Below, piece after piece: positions 11,437-22,448 of a stretch of DNA of 64,000 nucleotides. How positions within the stretch are numbered: position 1 is the first letter of the stretch; the number at the start of each line of letters is the position of its first letter. The position numbers and the translations under genes are program-made. Location: positions 212,666,624 through 212,730,623 of the forward strand of contig NC_053389.1 of assembly GCF_905171765.1 (NCBI RefSeq), given 5' to 3'. Source of the stretch: Bufo bufo (taxonomy: Eukaryota > Chordata > Amphibia > Anura > Bufonidae). The notes beneath the pieces were generated by a model. That model was not told the DNA's origin and made no database searches. It was given only the letters and a program-made list of their open reading frames with translations.

Positions 11437-12270
11437 CCTTTCAGACGAGCGAGCTCTGGACTCGCAGCGTGAGTATGTACTGTAGCAGCTCCCGTCTGAA
11501 CTCCTAGCACTGCCGGGGTCACATAGCATTATAGTGATTTATGATGGTATGTAACCCTTACAGTTCTGGAATGTATTGGATAACACTGACATGATGCTGT
11601 CAGTGTTGTTCAATACATTCCAGAACTGTAAGGCCTCTTTCATGGTGATGGACCATGTGATGAGCGCAGTGAAGACACCAAAGGACCTTTTCCACAAAGG
11701 TCCTCAAAGAGGAAGAAAGAAGATAAGCCGGGCTGCGCGAACAAGTGGATGAGGTGAGTTTAATTTTTATTTTATTTTTTTAACCCCTCCATCCCTAATT
11801 TACTTAGCATTCTGTATTAAGAATGCTATTATTTTCCCTTATAACCATGTTATAAGGGAAAATAATAAAAATCGGGTTCCCATCCCGATCGTCACCTAGC
11901 ACTTACTTGTGGATGCTTGCGATTTTCACGCAGCCCCATTCACTTCCATGGAGCCTGCGTTGAGGGAAAAACGCACAATATAGAGCTTGCTGCAATTTTC
12001 ACGCAAAGCACAAGTGATGCGTGACAATCACTGCTCATGTGCACAGCCCCATTGGAGTGAATGGGTCCGGATTCAGTGCGGGTGCAATGTGTTCACCTCA
12101 CGCATTGCACTTGTACGGAATTCTCGCCCCTGTGAAAGGGGCCTAAGGGTTACATAGCATTATAAATCAATATAATGCTATGCGGCCCAGTCAATGCAGG
12201 GAGTTCAGGAGGGGAGCAGCTGAATACTCACGCTGCGAGTCCAGAGCATGGAATTCGCTCGTCTGAAAGG
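11437..12270. mobile_element. Nested MITEs (three inverted-repeat units)
   Basis: The outer unit has ends CCTTTCAGACGAGCG / CGCTCGTCTGAAAGG and arms of about 125 bp (11437-11562 and 12147-12270) that share GACTCGCAGCGTGAGTAT and a CATAGCATTATA tract. Inside are a compact hairpin at about 11562-11630 (AGTTCTGGAATGTATT... mirrored) and a third unit bounded by AAGGCCTCTTTCATGG and GTGAAAGGGGCCT. Each is an inverted-repeat element without genes; the layering shows sequential insertion. Confidence 0.7.
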
Positions 12271-13010
12271 AGCCTTATATTTTGAACAATTCATTTAATT
12301 ATAGTGTGATTGTGAGATGTGGGAGTTGTCTGAGGTCTAATACGAGGTAGCATGTACTGTATAAAATTTTGTACCTTCACCTTAAAACATTCCTCAAAGG
12401 GATGTGCACTTTACAATAGAGGAAACCAAATTGAGGTCTACAGTAATCAGATGTGAGATACAGAATCACAAGGCAAGAGTGATTATTCAGAAAAGGCAAC
12501 GTTCAATCATTATGGCTATACATATACAGGTCATAGCAGTTAGGCCAAAACATCTACAAAATATCTGATTAAAAATTTAAGATAGAAATGAACAAACATA
12601 TCTTTACAATAACAGAATCCTGTCTCAGGAAAGGATCACAAGACAGGTATAGGCTAACCATTTCCCATACACTGGCTTTTTAACTATCCAAGGACAGGTC
12701 ACACTGTAATGAGAACATTAGCTGCACAGGCCGGAAAAGCAATGGGGGTCCTGGTATATTTTCGCACCTTTGTAGGGGCACATAAATAACAAAAGTATGA
12801 CACATTACCTAATGTGGGAAAAATGGTACCTATATAGAAAACAGTAGGATCCTGCTGTCACATTCAGTATCAGAAAAACCTTTGATCTTGGACATTTAAG
12901 CTCTTAGATGTCACATTCAATAGAAACACAAACCAAAAATTGTACAGGAGAAGCAAGTCAAAATTAATACATCTTGAATGAATAAATGAACTTACCAGAA
13001 AAGATTAAAG
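12271..13010. other. No gene recognised
   Basis: AT-rich sequence without a recognisable open frame or repeat structure. Possibly host DNA flanking the retroposon tail at 13011. Confidence 0.4.
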
Positions 13011-13415
13011 GACCTTAACATGTATAACTTGGAAGAAAGACGAGACAGAGGGGATATGATAGAAACTTTTAAATACATAAAGGGAATCAACAAGGTAAAA
13101 CAGGAGAGAATATTTAAAAGAAGAAAAACTGCTACAAGAGGACATAGTTTTAAATTAGAGGGGCAAAGGTTTAAAAGTAATATCAGGAAGTATTACTTTA
13201 CTGAGAGAGTAGTGGATGCATGGAATAACCTTCCTGCAGAAGTGGTAGCTGCAAATACAGTGAAGGAGTTGTAGCATGCATGGGATAGGCATAAGGCCAT
13301 CCTTCATATAAGATAGGGCCAAGGGCTATTCATAGTCTTCAGTATATTGGGCAGACTAGATGGGCCAAATGGTTCTTATCTGCCAACACATTCTATGTTT
13401 CTATGTTTCTACAAA
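13011..13415 (+). pseudogene. Non-LTR retrotransposon 3' end (RT C-terminus remnant)
   Basis: The frame 13020-13274 reads MYNLEERRDRGDMIETFKYI ... RVVDAWNNLPAEVVAANT. This is the C-terminal tail typical of CR1/L2/RTE-type reverse transcriptases in vertebrate genomes. It is followed by a 3' untranslated tail (GGGCAGACTAGATGGGCCAA) that ends in a short TTTCTATG repeat, as in L2/CR1-like 3' ends. The 5' part is missing, consistent with 5'-truncated retroposition. The frame ends in TAG at 13272-13274. The exact clade is uncertain. Confidence 0.72.
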
Positions 13416-13720
13416 TAAAAACATGGTTAAGACTAGAATATGGAGAGAGACATCTACAATAGAAAGGTGATGTCTGGCCAGTACAATTACATACAATGAT
13501 TATTTGTATCACATTACGAAAATCCCAATCATCCCAATGCCCATGTAAACCTCTATGTTACAAACTAACATGACATCTTAGGGGTAACAGAATATCTGGA
13601 CAGACATGGATACCAACAAAAACAATCCAAAAGAAAGAAAGAAATATCAAATGTTACAGAGCACCAGCTACTCCAACGTATATTTCACACCCAAGCTTAG
13701 ACTAGATGCAAAACTATATA
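13416..13720. other. No gene recognised
   Basis: About 300 bases between the retroposon tail and the Tc1 end, without recognisable features. Confidence 0.4.
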
Positions 13721-13918
13721 TACAGTGGATATAAAAAGTCTGCACACCCCTGTTCAAATGTCAGGTTTCTGTGCTGTAAAAACATGAAACAAAGATAAAT
13801 AATTTCAGAACTTTTTCAACCTTTATTTGTAAACTATAAATTGTATCACTCAATTGAAAAACAAACTGAAATCTTTTAGGTGGAGGGAAGAAAACAAAAC
13901 AAAAACTAAAATAACGTG
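13721..13918 (+). mobile_element. Tc1-like 5' end fragment
   Basis: Starts with TACAGTGGATATAAAAAGTC and continues with AACTTTTTCAACCTTTATTT and CAATTGAAAAACAAACTGAA, the left end of a vertebrate Tc1 family. It stops where L1-type sequence begins (GGGGGCGGAG). No transposase remains. Confidence 0.7.
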
Positions 13919-15567
13919 GTGGGGGCGGAGTTAGTGCCTGTGCTGAATGGCTGCGTCTGGCTGAAGCTCCTGCTTTCAACCTGCTGTGGGGATGGCATTT
14001 TTGAGCAGACTGTTCTCAGAATGGTCAAGTAGGGTGGACCCAAGCACGGGGAACCTGTTCCTCAAGTCAAAGTGACCCCTGCTGTGTCGGACATGACTAA
14101 ATTCTTGAAAAAACATCATGAAGCCAGATAAACTAAAGATACCAAGATGGCCGCGACTCTCAACAGCAGCGCGGGTTCCCGCACTTCGGGAGAATCTGAC
14201 TGCGAGGATGATTTTGGAGAGGCCGGTAAGTCACAAAACCTCCCGATCTCACGTCGCTTTATTAAACAAGCCCTGGAAGAGGCTTTAACCCCTATATACT
14301 CCAAATTACAGGAGGTGACTCATAACGTCCATCAGATAGGCCACAGGGTGGACTCACTAGAAACAGCGCAAGCCACTACCATTGATCACAGAGCGGCGGT
14401 CACGCAATCCCTCTCTTTGTGCCAAGTGCATATCAATCAGCTTTACTCATCCCTGGAAGACCAGGAGAACCGGGGAAGGCGAAATAATCTCCGGTTCAGG
14501 GGGGTCCCTGAATCGGTCTCAGCCGCAGACATCCCGTCTGCGATCATGAAGATAGTCGCCTCTCTACTTGGGGACTTTGACCCTTCCATGCTTATTATAG
14601 AATGAGCACATCGAGCACTACGCCCGTGACCTAAAGATAACGACCCGCCAAGATACATTATCTGTTGTTCCCTGAATTTTCAAGATAAAGAGGCAATTCT
14701 CAAAGCGGCCAGAGTTGTGCCATCCATCCTCTTGGACGAGGCCCCTATCCAAATCTTGAAGGACCTATCTCCATCCACTCTTCAAAAAAGAAGAGCCCTG
14801 CGACCCCTTACATCCCTCCTCAGGGAAAGACAGATTCCTTACAGATGGTCCTTTCAATTTGCCCTTTCATTTATTGTCTCCGGTAAGAGGATCAACATCT
14901 CCTCATTTTCTGATCTCCCAGAAGCCTACATTGCGCTGGAAATTACTCCACTGGACTTAATGGACTGGGATAAAGTACAAGACATCGCCTCGCTACCTCC
15001 TCTTCCAGTCCTTCAACCCTGGGAACTCTCCATTACCCCAAAGAAGCAAAAGTCTCTCTGTAACCCCTAAGAAGCCACCTTCTTCTCAAGATGGTTCTTG
15101 ATTTTTCTTCACCTACAGTAATCCAATATTTGAACCTCTCAGTGGTCTCTGAACTGATACAACCTCAACTCACCTCCTCTTTATATTTGTACTGGTAACC
15201 ATCAGACTGTCCTACCTTATGCACCTTGCTCTCTCAAGTCCCTTCCCTCTACCTTTTTTTATGTCCCTAATTGCCTCTTTTCTCCTTGGTTCACTTCTTG
15301 TCTTCCATTACCTATATCCTACTTTCTAACCCCCATTCTGTGATCTATTGTCCTCTGTGCTCATATTCCCCCACCTTACTGCAAGTTCCATGTAAACTAC
15401 CTTTTATCCCCCCTCATAATCTGTTACTACCTCTTATATAACTATTCGTTATGGTACTGATCCTTTCAATAAGGTTAAAAGTTTTGGTTGTTTTCTTTTT
15501 TGTTAAAATGTTGGGCTATCTTTATTTGCCACGTTTCATGTACACAGCATTGATTTTTACTTATGAC
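13919..15567 (+). mobile_element. L1-type retrotransposon, 5' region with ORF1 only
   Basis: A GC-rich leader precedes an ORF1 remnant (14147-15070), then about 500 bases of C/T-rich sequence up to the hAT end at 15568. No reverse transcriptase/endonuclease ORF2 is seen here or after the hAT elements. This is either a rearranged fragment or an ORF1-only derivative. Confidence 0.65.
14147..15070 (+). pseudogene. L1-like ORF1p, two in-frame stops
   Basis: One frame runs 14147-15070 (about 307 codons). The N-terminal part is charged and low-complexity. Residues about 40-115 look like a coiled coil (LEEALTPIYSKLQEVTHNVH..., LETAQ...). An RRM-type segment follows (RRNNLRFRGVPES), then the C-terminal domain (QKRRALRPLTSLLRERQIPY). 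This order matches L1/Tx1 ORF1p, an RNA-binding trimer that coats element RNA. Two TGA stops (14603-14605 and 14630-14632) sit where related proteins have Arg, so both look like CGA to TGA, as expected from CpG decay. Otherwise the frame is intact. The start is the ATG at 14147, right after the common AAGATGGC context. Confidence 0.8.
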
Positions 15568-16264
15568 TAGGGTTGAGCGAACCCGAACTGTAAAGTTCGG
15601 GTTCGTACCAAACTTTGATTTTTTTGGACCCCGGACCCGAACATTTTCTTAAAAGTTCAGGCTCGGTGTTCGGCGCTTTCTTGGTGCTTTTTGAAAGGCT
15701 GCACAGCAGCCAATCAACAAGCGTCATACTACTTGCCCAAAGAGGCCATCACAGCCATGCCTACTAATGGCATGGCTGTGATTGGCCAGAGCAGCATGTG
15801 ACCCAGGCCCTATATAAGCTTGAGTCAAGTAGCGCTGCACGTCACTCTGCTGTTACAAGTGTAGGGAGAGGATGCTGCTGGACTTGTGATTTCAGGGAGA
15901 GAATAGGAGAGAATCTAACTCAGCAATCTACCTAGAAATAGTTGTGTGGGTGCAGGGCACAATCGTTTTACCCTGCCCTGAGGCCAATGACAAAAAAAAT
16001 TAAAAACTTTTATAATTCCTAGTTAGGTGGGTGGCGGCGGCCATTTTATGCAAGCTCAGTGCACCAGCACTGCATCTGAGATTTTCGGACATTGCAAATC
16101 ACCATTTTTTGGGGGCCAAATCTGGATATACAGCTTTCATATTCTGATACCAAAAAAATTATTTTTTGGCAATCTACAACATCTGTATTAGTCAGTGTGC
16201 AATTTAAGGTAGAAATATACCCATCATTTTCTGGGGTTTGAAAAACACACTATTTTTATTTTTT
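15568..16264 (+). mobile_element. hAT element 5' end
   Basis: Left terminus TAGGGTTGAGCGAACCCGAA, preceded by CTTATGAC (the candidate 8-bp target copy). It shares the first 300 bases with the fragment at 5990, including CCTATATAAGCTTGAGTCAA, a TATA-like promoter region. Further in is a unit with ATACAGCTTTCATATTCTG that recurs at 22165 on the other side of the piggyBac insertion. The matching right end with CTTATGAC was not found, so its partner is uncertain. Confidence 0.75.
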
Positions 16265-16268
16265 TTAA

Positions 16269-16590
16269 CCACCTCCGGACCGCTGTACGCACAGACGCGT
16301 CCTGGAGGTGGTTGATTCATTCCTCCTGGACGCGCCGGCGCGTCCTCTCGCGAGACGCGAGATTTCCTGTGAACGCGCGCACACAGGCGCGCGCGCTCAC
16401 AGGAACGGAAGGTAAGAGAGTTGATCTCCAGCCTGCCAGCGGCGATCGTTCGCTGGCAGGCTGGAGATGTGTTTTTTTTAACCCCTAACAAGTATATTAG
16501 ACGCTGTTTTGATAACAGCGTCTAATATACCTGCTACCTGGTCCTCTGGTGGTCCCCTTTGTTTGGATCGACCACCAGAGGACACAGGTA
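16269..16590. repeat. Ladder of hairpins at the piggyBac left end
   Basis: Successive inverted repeats occur within about 320 bases: CCACCTCC...GGAGGTGG; GGACGCGCCGGCGCGTCC; CCTGTGAACGCGCGC...GCGCGCGCGCTCACAGG; CTCCAGCCTGCCAGCG...CGCTGGCAGGCTGGAG; GTATATTAGACGCTGTT...AACAGCGTCTAATATAC; and CCTCTGGTGGTC...GACCACCAGAGG. The stems are almost perfect. The same ladder with different stem sequences is present in the other piggyBac element. Confidence 0.88.
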
Positions 16591-16649
16591 GCTCAGTAAA
16601 GTAGCACCAAGCACCACTACACTACACTACACCCCCCCCCCCGTCACTT

Positions 16650-18885
16650 ATTAACCCCTTATTAGCCCCTGATCACCCCTGATCACCCCATATAGACTCT
16701 CTGATCACCCCCCTGTCATTGATTACCCCCCTGTCATTGATCACCCCCCTGTCATTGATCAACCCCCTGTAAAGCTCCATTCAGACGTCTGCATGATTTT
16801 TACGGATCCACTGATAGATGGATCGGATCCGCAAAACGCATCCGGACGTCTGAATGAAGCCTTACAGGGGCGTGATCAATGACTGTGGTGATCACCCCAT
16901 ATAGACTCCCTGATCACCCCCCTGTCATTGATTACCCCCCTGTCATTGATCACCCCCCTGTAAAGCTCCATTCAGACGTCCGCATGATTTTTACGGATCC
17001 ACTGATAGATGGATCGGATCCGCAAAACGCATCCGGACGTCTGAATGAAGCCTTACAGGGGCATGATCAATGACTGTGGTGATCACCCCATATAGACTCC
17101 CTGATCACCCCCCTGTCATTGATTACCCCCCTGTAAAGCTCCATTCAGATGTCCGCATGATTTTTACGGATGCACTGATAGATGGATCGGATCCGCAAAA
17201 CGCATCCGGACGTCTGAATGAAGCCTTACAGGGGCATGATCAATGACTGTGGTGATCACCCCATATAGACTCCCTGATCACCCCCCTGTCATTGATTACA
17301 CCCCTGTCATTGATCAACCCCCTGTAAAGCTCCATTCAGACGTCCGCATGATTTTTACGGATGCACTGATAGATGGATCGGATCCGCAAAACGCATACGG
17401 ACGTCTGAATGAAGCCTTACAGGGGCATGATCAATGACTGTGGTTATCACCCCATATAGACTCCCTGATCACCCCCCTGTCATTGATTACACCCCTGTCA
17501 TTGATCAACCCCCTGTAAAGCTCCATTCAGATGTCCGCATGATTTTTACGGATGCACTGATAGATGGATCGGATCCGCAAAACGCATACGGACGTCTGAA
17601 TGAAGCCTTACAGGGGCATGATCAATGACTGTGGTTATCACCCCATATAGACTCCCTGATCACCCCCCTGTCATTGATTACACCCCTGTCATTGATCAAC
17701 CCCCTGTAAAGCTCCATTCAGATGTCCGCATGATTTTTACGGATGCACTGATAGATGGATCGGATCCGCAAAACGCATCCGGACGTCTGAATGAAGCCTT
17801 ACAGGGGCGTGATCAATGACTGTGGTGATCACCCCATATAGACTCCCTGATCACCCCCCTGTCATTGATTACCCCCCTGTCATTGATCACCCCCCTGTAA
17901 AGCTCCATTCAGACGTCCGCATGATTTTTACGGATCCACTGATAGATGGATCGGATCCGCAAAACGCATCCGGACGTCTGAATGAAGCCTTACAGGGGCA
18001 TGATCAATGACTGTGGTGATCACCCCATATAGACTCCCTGATCACACCCCTGTCATTGATTACCCCCCTGTAAAGCTCCATTCAGATGTCCGCATGATTT
18101 TTACGGATGCACTGATAGATGGATCGGATCCGCAAAACGCATCCGGACGTCTGAATGAAGCCTTACAGGGGCGTGATCAATGACTGTGGTGATCACCCCA
18201 TATAGACTCCCTGATCACCCCCCTGTCATTGATTACACCCCTGTCATTGATCAACCCCCTGTAAAGCTCCATTCAGATGTCCGCATGATTTTTACGGATG
18301 CACTGATAGATGGATCGGATCCGCAAAACGCATCCGGACGTCTGAATGAAGCCTTACAGGGGCGTGATCAATGACTGTGGTGATCACCCCATATAGACTC
18401 CCTGATCACCCCCCTGTCATTGATTACCCCCCTGTCATTGATCACCCCCCTGTAAAGCTCCATTCAGACGTCCGCATGATTTTTACGGATCCACTGATAG
18501 ATGGATCGGATCCGCAAAACGCATCCGGACGTCTGAATGAAGCCTTACAGGGGCATGATCAATGACTGTGGTGATCACCCCATATAGACTCCCTGATCAC
18601 CCCCCTGTCATTGATTACCCCCCTGTAAAGCTCCATTCAGATGTCCGCATGATTTTTACGGATGCACTGATAGATGGATCGGATCCGCAAAACGCATCCG
18701 GACGTCTGAATGAAGCCTTACAGGGGCGTGATCAATGACTGTGGTGATCACCCCATATAGACTCCCTGATCACCCCCCTGTCATTGATTACCCCCCCCTG
18801 TCATTGATCACCCCCCCCCTGTCCTTGATCACCCCCCCTGTCATTGATCACCCCCCCTGTCATTGATCACCCCTCTGTAAGGCTC
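16650..18885. repeat. Satellite-like tandem array, 191- and 173-bp monomers
   Basis: About 11 monomers with starts spaced 191 bp apart (for example 17243, 17434, 17625, 17816), some shortened to 173 bp. Each contains CCTGATCACCCCCCTGTCATT and a mirror segment from CCATTCAGACGTCCGC to GCATCCGGACGTCTGAATG. Three variants repeat in the order A-B-C-C-C-A-B-C-A-B, a higher-order pattern. The repeated 64-codon open frames are a by-product of the monomer. The CCCCTGATCACC motif also occurs in reverse, without amplification, at 47590-47660 in the other piggyBac element, so the array probably grew from transposon sequence. Confidence 0.88.
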
Positions 18886-21660
18886 CATTCAGACATTTTT
18901 TTGGCCCAAGTTAGCGGAATTATATATTTTTTTTCTTACAAAGTCTCATATTCCACTAACTTGTGTCAAAAAATAAAATCTCACATGAACTCACCATGCC
19001 CCTCACGGAATCCAAATGCGTAAAATTTTTTAGACATTTATATTCCAGACTTCTTCTCACGCTTTAGGGCCCCTAGAATGCCAGGGCAGTATAAATACCC
19101 CACATGTGACCCCATTTCGGAAAGAAGACACCCCCAGGTATTCCGTGAGGGGCATATTGAGTCCATGAAAGATTGAAATTTTTGTCCCAAGTTAGCGGAA
19201 CGGGAGACTTTGTGAGAAAAAAATTAAAAATATAAATTTCCGCTAACTTGTGCCAAAAAAAAAAAAATTCTATGAACTCGCCATGCCCCTCATTGAATAC
19301 CTTGGGGTGTCTTCTTTCCAAAATGGGGTCACATGTGGGGTATTTATACTGCCCTGGCATTCTAGGGGCCCCAAAGCGTGAGAAGAAGTCTGGTATCCAA
19401 ATGTCTAAAAATGCCCTCCTAAAAGGAATTTGGGCACCTTTGCGCATCTAGGCTGCAAAAAAGTGTCACACATCTGGTATCGCCGTACTCAGGAGAAGTT
19501 GGGGAATGTGTTTTGGGGTGTCATTTTACATATACCCATGCTGGGTGAGAGAAATATCTTGGTCAAATGCCAACTTTGTATAAAAAAATGGGAAAAGTTG
19601 TCTTTTGTCAAGATATTTCTCTCACCCAGCAAGGGTATATGTAAAATGACACCCCAAAACACATTCCCCAACTTCTCCTGAATACGGCGATACCACATGT
19701 GTGACACTTTTTTGCAGCCTAGGTGGGCAAAGGGGCCCATATTCCAAAGAGCACCTTTAGGATTTCACAGGTCATTTACCTACTTACCACACATTAGGGC
19801 CCCTGGAAAATGCCAGGGCAGTATAACTACCCCACAAGTGACCCCATTTTGGAAAGAAGACACCCCAAGGTATTCCGTGAGGGGCATGGCGAGTTCCTAG
19901 AATTTTTTATTTTTTGTCACAAGTTAGTGGAAAATGCAGATTTTCTTTTTTTTTTTTTTTTCATACAAAGTCTCATATTCCACTAACTTGTGACAAAAAA
20001 TAAAAACTTCCATGAACTCACTATGCCCATCAGCGAATACCTTGGGGTCTCTTCTTTCCAAAATGGGGTCACTTGTGGGGTAGTTATAATGCCCTTGCAT
20101 TCTAGGGGCCCAAATGTGTGTTAAGGAGTTTGAAATCAAATTCTGTAAAAAATGACCAGTGAAATCCGAAAGGTGCTCTTTGGAATATGGGCCCCTTTGC
20201 CCACCTCGGCTGCAAAAAAGTGTCACACATCTGGTATCTCCGTACTCAGGAGAAGTTGGGGGAATGTGTTTTGGGGTGTCATTTTACATATACCCATGCT
20301 GGGTGAGAGAAATATCTTGGCAAAAGACAACTTTTCCCATTTTTTTTATACAAAGTTGGCATTTGACCAAGATATTTATCTCACCCAGCATGGGTATATG
20401 TAAAAAGACACCCCAAAACACATTCCTCAACTTCTCCTGAGTACGGAGATACCAGATGTGTGACACTTTTTTGCAGCCTAGGTGGGCAAAGGGGCCCATA
20501 TTCCAAAGAGCACCTTTCGGATTTCACAGGTCATTTTTTAGAGAATTTGATTTCAAACTCCTTACCACACATTTGGGCCCCTAGAATGCCAGGGCAGTAT
20601 AACTACCCCACAAGTGACCCCATTTTGGAAAGAAGAGACCCCAAGGTATTCGCTGATGGGCATAGTGAGTTCATGGAAGTTTTTATTTTTTGTCACAAGT
20701 TAGTGGAATATGAGACTTTGTATCAAAAAAAAAAATTTAAAAAAAAATCATCATTTTCCACTAACTTGTGACAAAAAATAAAAAATTCTAGGAACTTGCC
20801 ATGCCCCTCACGGAATACCTTGGGGTGTCTTCTTTCCAAAATGGGGTCACTTGTGGGGTAGTTATACTGCCCTGGCATTCTAGGGGCCCAAATGTGTGGT
20901 AAGGAGTTTGAAATCAAATTCTGTAAAAAATGACCTGTGAAATCCGAAAGGTGCTCTTTGGAATATGGGCCCCTTTGCCCACCTAGGCTGCAAAAAAGTG
21001 TCACACATCTGGTATCTCCGTACTCAGGAGAAGTTGGGGAATGTGTTTTGGGGTGTCATTTTACATATACCCATGCTGGGTGAGAGAAATATCTTGGCAA
21101 AAGACAACTTTTCCCATTTTTTTATACAAAGTTGGCATTTGACCAAGATATTTCTCTCACCCAGCATGGGTATATATAAAATGACACCCCAAAACACATT
21201 CCCCACCTTCTCCTGAGTACGGAGATACCAGATGTGTGACACTTTTTTGCAGCCTAGGTGGGCAAAGGGGCCCATATTCCAAAGAGCACCTTTCGGATTT
21301 CATAGGTCATTTTTTACAGAATTTAATTTCAAACTCCTTACCACACATTTGGGCCCCTAGAATGCCAGGGCAGTATAACCACCCCACAAGTGACCCCATT
21401 TTGGAAAGAAGAGACCCCAAGGTATTTCGTGATGGGCATAGTGAGTTCATAGAAGTTTTTATTTTTTGTCACAAGTTAGTGGAATATGAGACTTTGTAAG
21501 AAAAGAAAAAAAAAAATCATCATTTTCCGCTAACTTGTGACAAAAAATAAAAAGTTCTATGAACTCACTATGCCCATCAGCGAATACCTTAGGGTGTGTA
21601 CTTTCCGAAATGGGGTCATTTGTGGGGTGTTTGTACTGTCTGGCCATTGTAGAACCTCAG
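18886..21660. repeat. Inverted-tandem array (same family as 1980-3675)
   Basis: Alternating mirror units with symmetry centres near 18935, 19225, 19580, 19950, 20335, 20735, 21110 and 21510, about 380 bases apart. The unit contents match 1980-3675. Neighbouring units in this array are more alike than units from different arrays, for example all share the CATTTGGGCCCCTAGAATGC variant, which suggests local homogenisation. Confidence 0.82.
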
Positions 21661-22118
21661 GAAACATGACAGGTGCTCAGAAAGTCAGATCTGCTTCAAA
21701 AAGCGGAAATTCACATTTTTGTACCATAGTTTGTAAACGCTATAACTTTTACCCAAACCATTTTTTTTTTACCCAAACATTTTTTTTTTATCAAAGACAT
21801 GTAGAACAATAAATTTAGAGCAAAATTTATATATGGATGTCGTTTTTTTTTGCAAAATTTTACAACTGAAAGTGAAAAATGTAATTTTTTTGCAAAAAAA
21901 TCGTTAAATTTCGATTAATAACAAAAAAAGTAAAAATGTCAGCAGCAATGAAATACCACCAAATGAAAGCTCTATTAGTGAGAAGAAAAGGAGGTAAAAT
22001 TCATTTGGGTGGTAAGTTGCATGACCGAGCAATAAACGGTGAAAGTAGTGTAGGTCAGAAGTGTAAAAAGTGGCCTGGTCTTTCAGGGTGTTTAAGCACT
22101 GGGGGCTGAGGTGGTTAA

Positions 22119-22444
22119 ACTGTATTTTCCAGATCTGCAAGTGTTAAATTCAAGTTTAATATATACAGCTTTCATATTCTGTTACCAAAAAAAGACTTTT
22201 TTGGCAATCTACAACATCTGTATTTAGTGTGCAATTTAAGCTAGAAATACACCCATCATTTTCTGGGGTTTGAAAAACACACTTTTTTGACAAAAAACAT
22301 TATTTTCAGGCCTTGCAGCATCAGCACGTGTGAAATTACAGGCTTATATACTGAAGTCAAATTCAGTTGTTAAACAAACACTCGTTTGGGCACAAAAAAT
22401 TTAGATGGCAGCCTTTGATGCAGATGTCATTGTGAGATACACCC
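22119..22444 (+). repeat. hAT 5' internal sequence between two piggyBac insertions
   Basis: Continues the hAT unit interrupted at 16264: TATACAGCTTTCATATTCTG, GGCAATCTACAACATCTGTA and CATCATTTTCTGGGGTTTG occur both here and at 16130-16250. No gene. Confidence 0.7.
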
Positions 22445-22448
22445 TTAA

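Larger units (their letters stand above)
16269..22114. mobile_element. Non-autonomous piggyBac element with expanded internal repeats
   Basis: Flanked by TTAA at 16265-16268 and 22115-22118. The termini CCACCTC / GAGGTGG are inverted. No transposase is present. From left to right it holds a ladder of hairpins (16269-16590), a ~191/173-bp satellite array (16650-18885), and the mirror-symmetric array (18890-21650). The left 150 bases align with the right end of the piggyBac element at 53152-53337 (both contain CTCTCGCGAGACGCGAGATT), so the two belong to one family. It interrupts hAT 5' sequence that resumes at 22119. Confidence 0.85.

Noticed and set aside
16879..18565. Seven near-identical 64-codon open frames starting MTVVITPYRLPDHPP
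   Set aside because: They repeat with the satellite monomer (191 bp, not a multiple of three), have no Kozak or domain evidence, and follow the DNA repeat; a by-product of tandem repetition, not genes.
18000..18600. Regularly spaced repeats resembling a CRISPR array
   Set aside because: Monomers are contiguous with no unique spacers, the repeat is far too long, and the context is a vertebrate transposon.
19073..21275. Multiple ~83-codon frames (MGPFAHLGCKKVSHIWY...)
   Set aside because: They occur on both strands of a mirror-symmetric repeat array and differ only as the repeats do; not a protein family.
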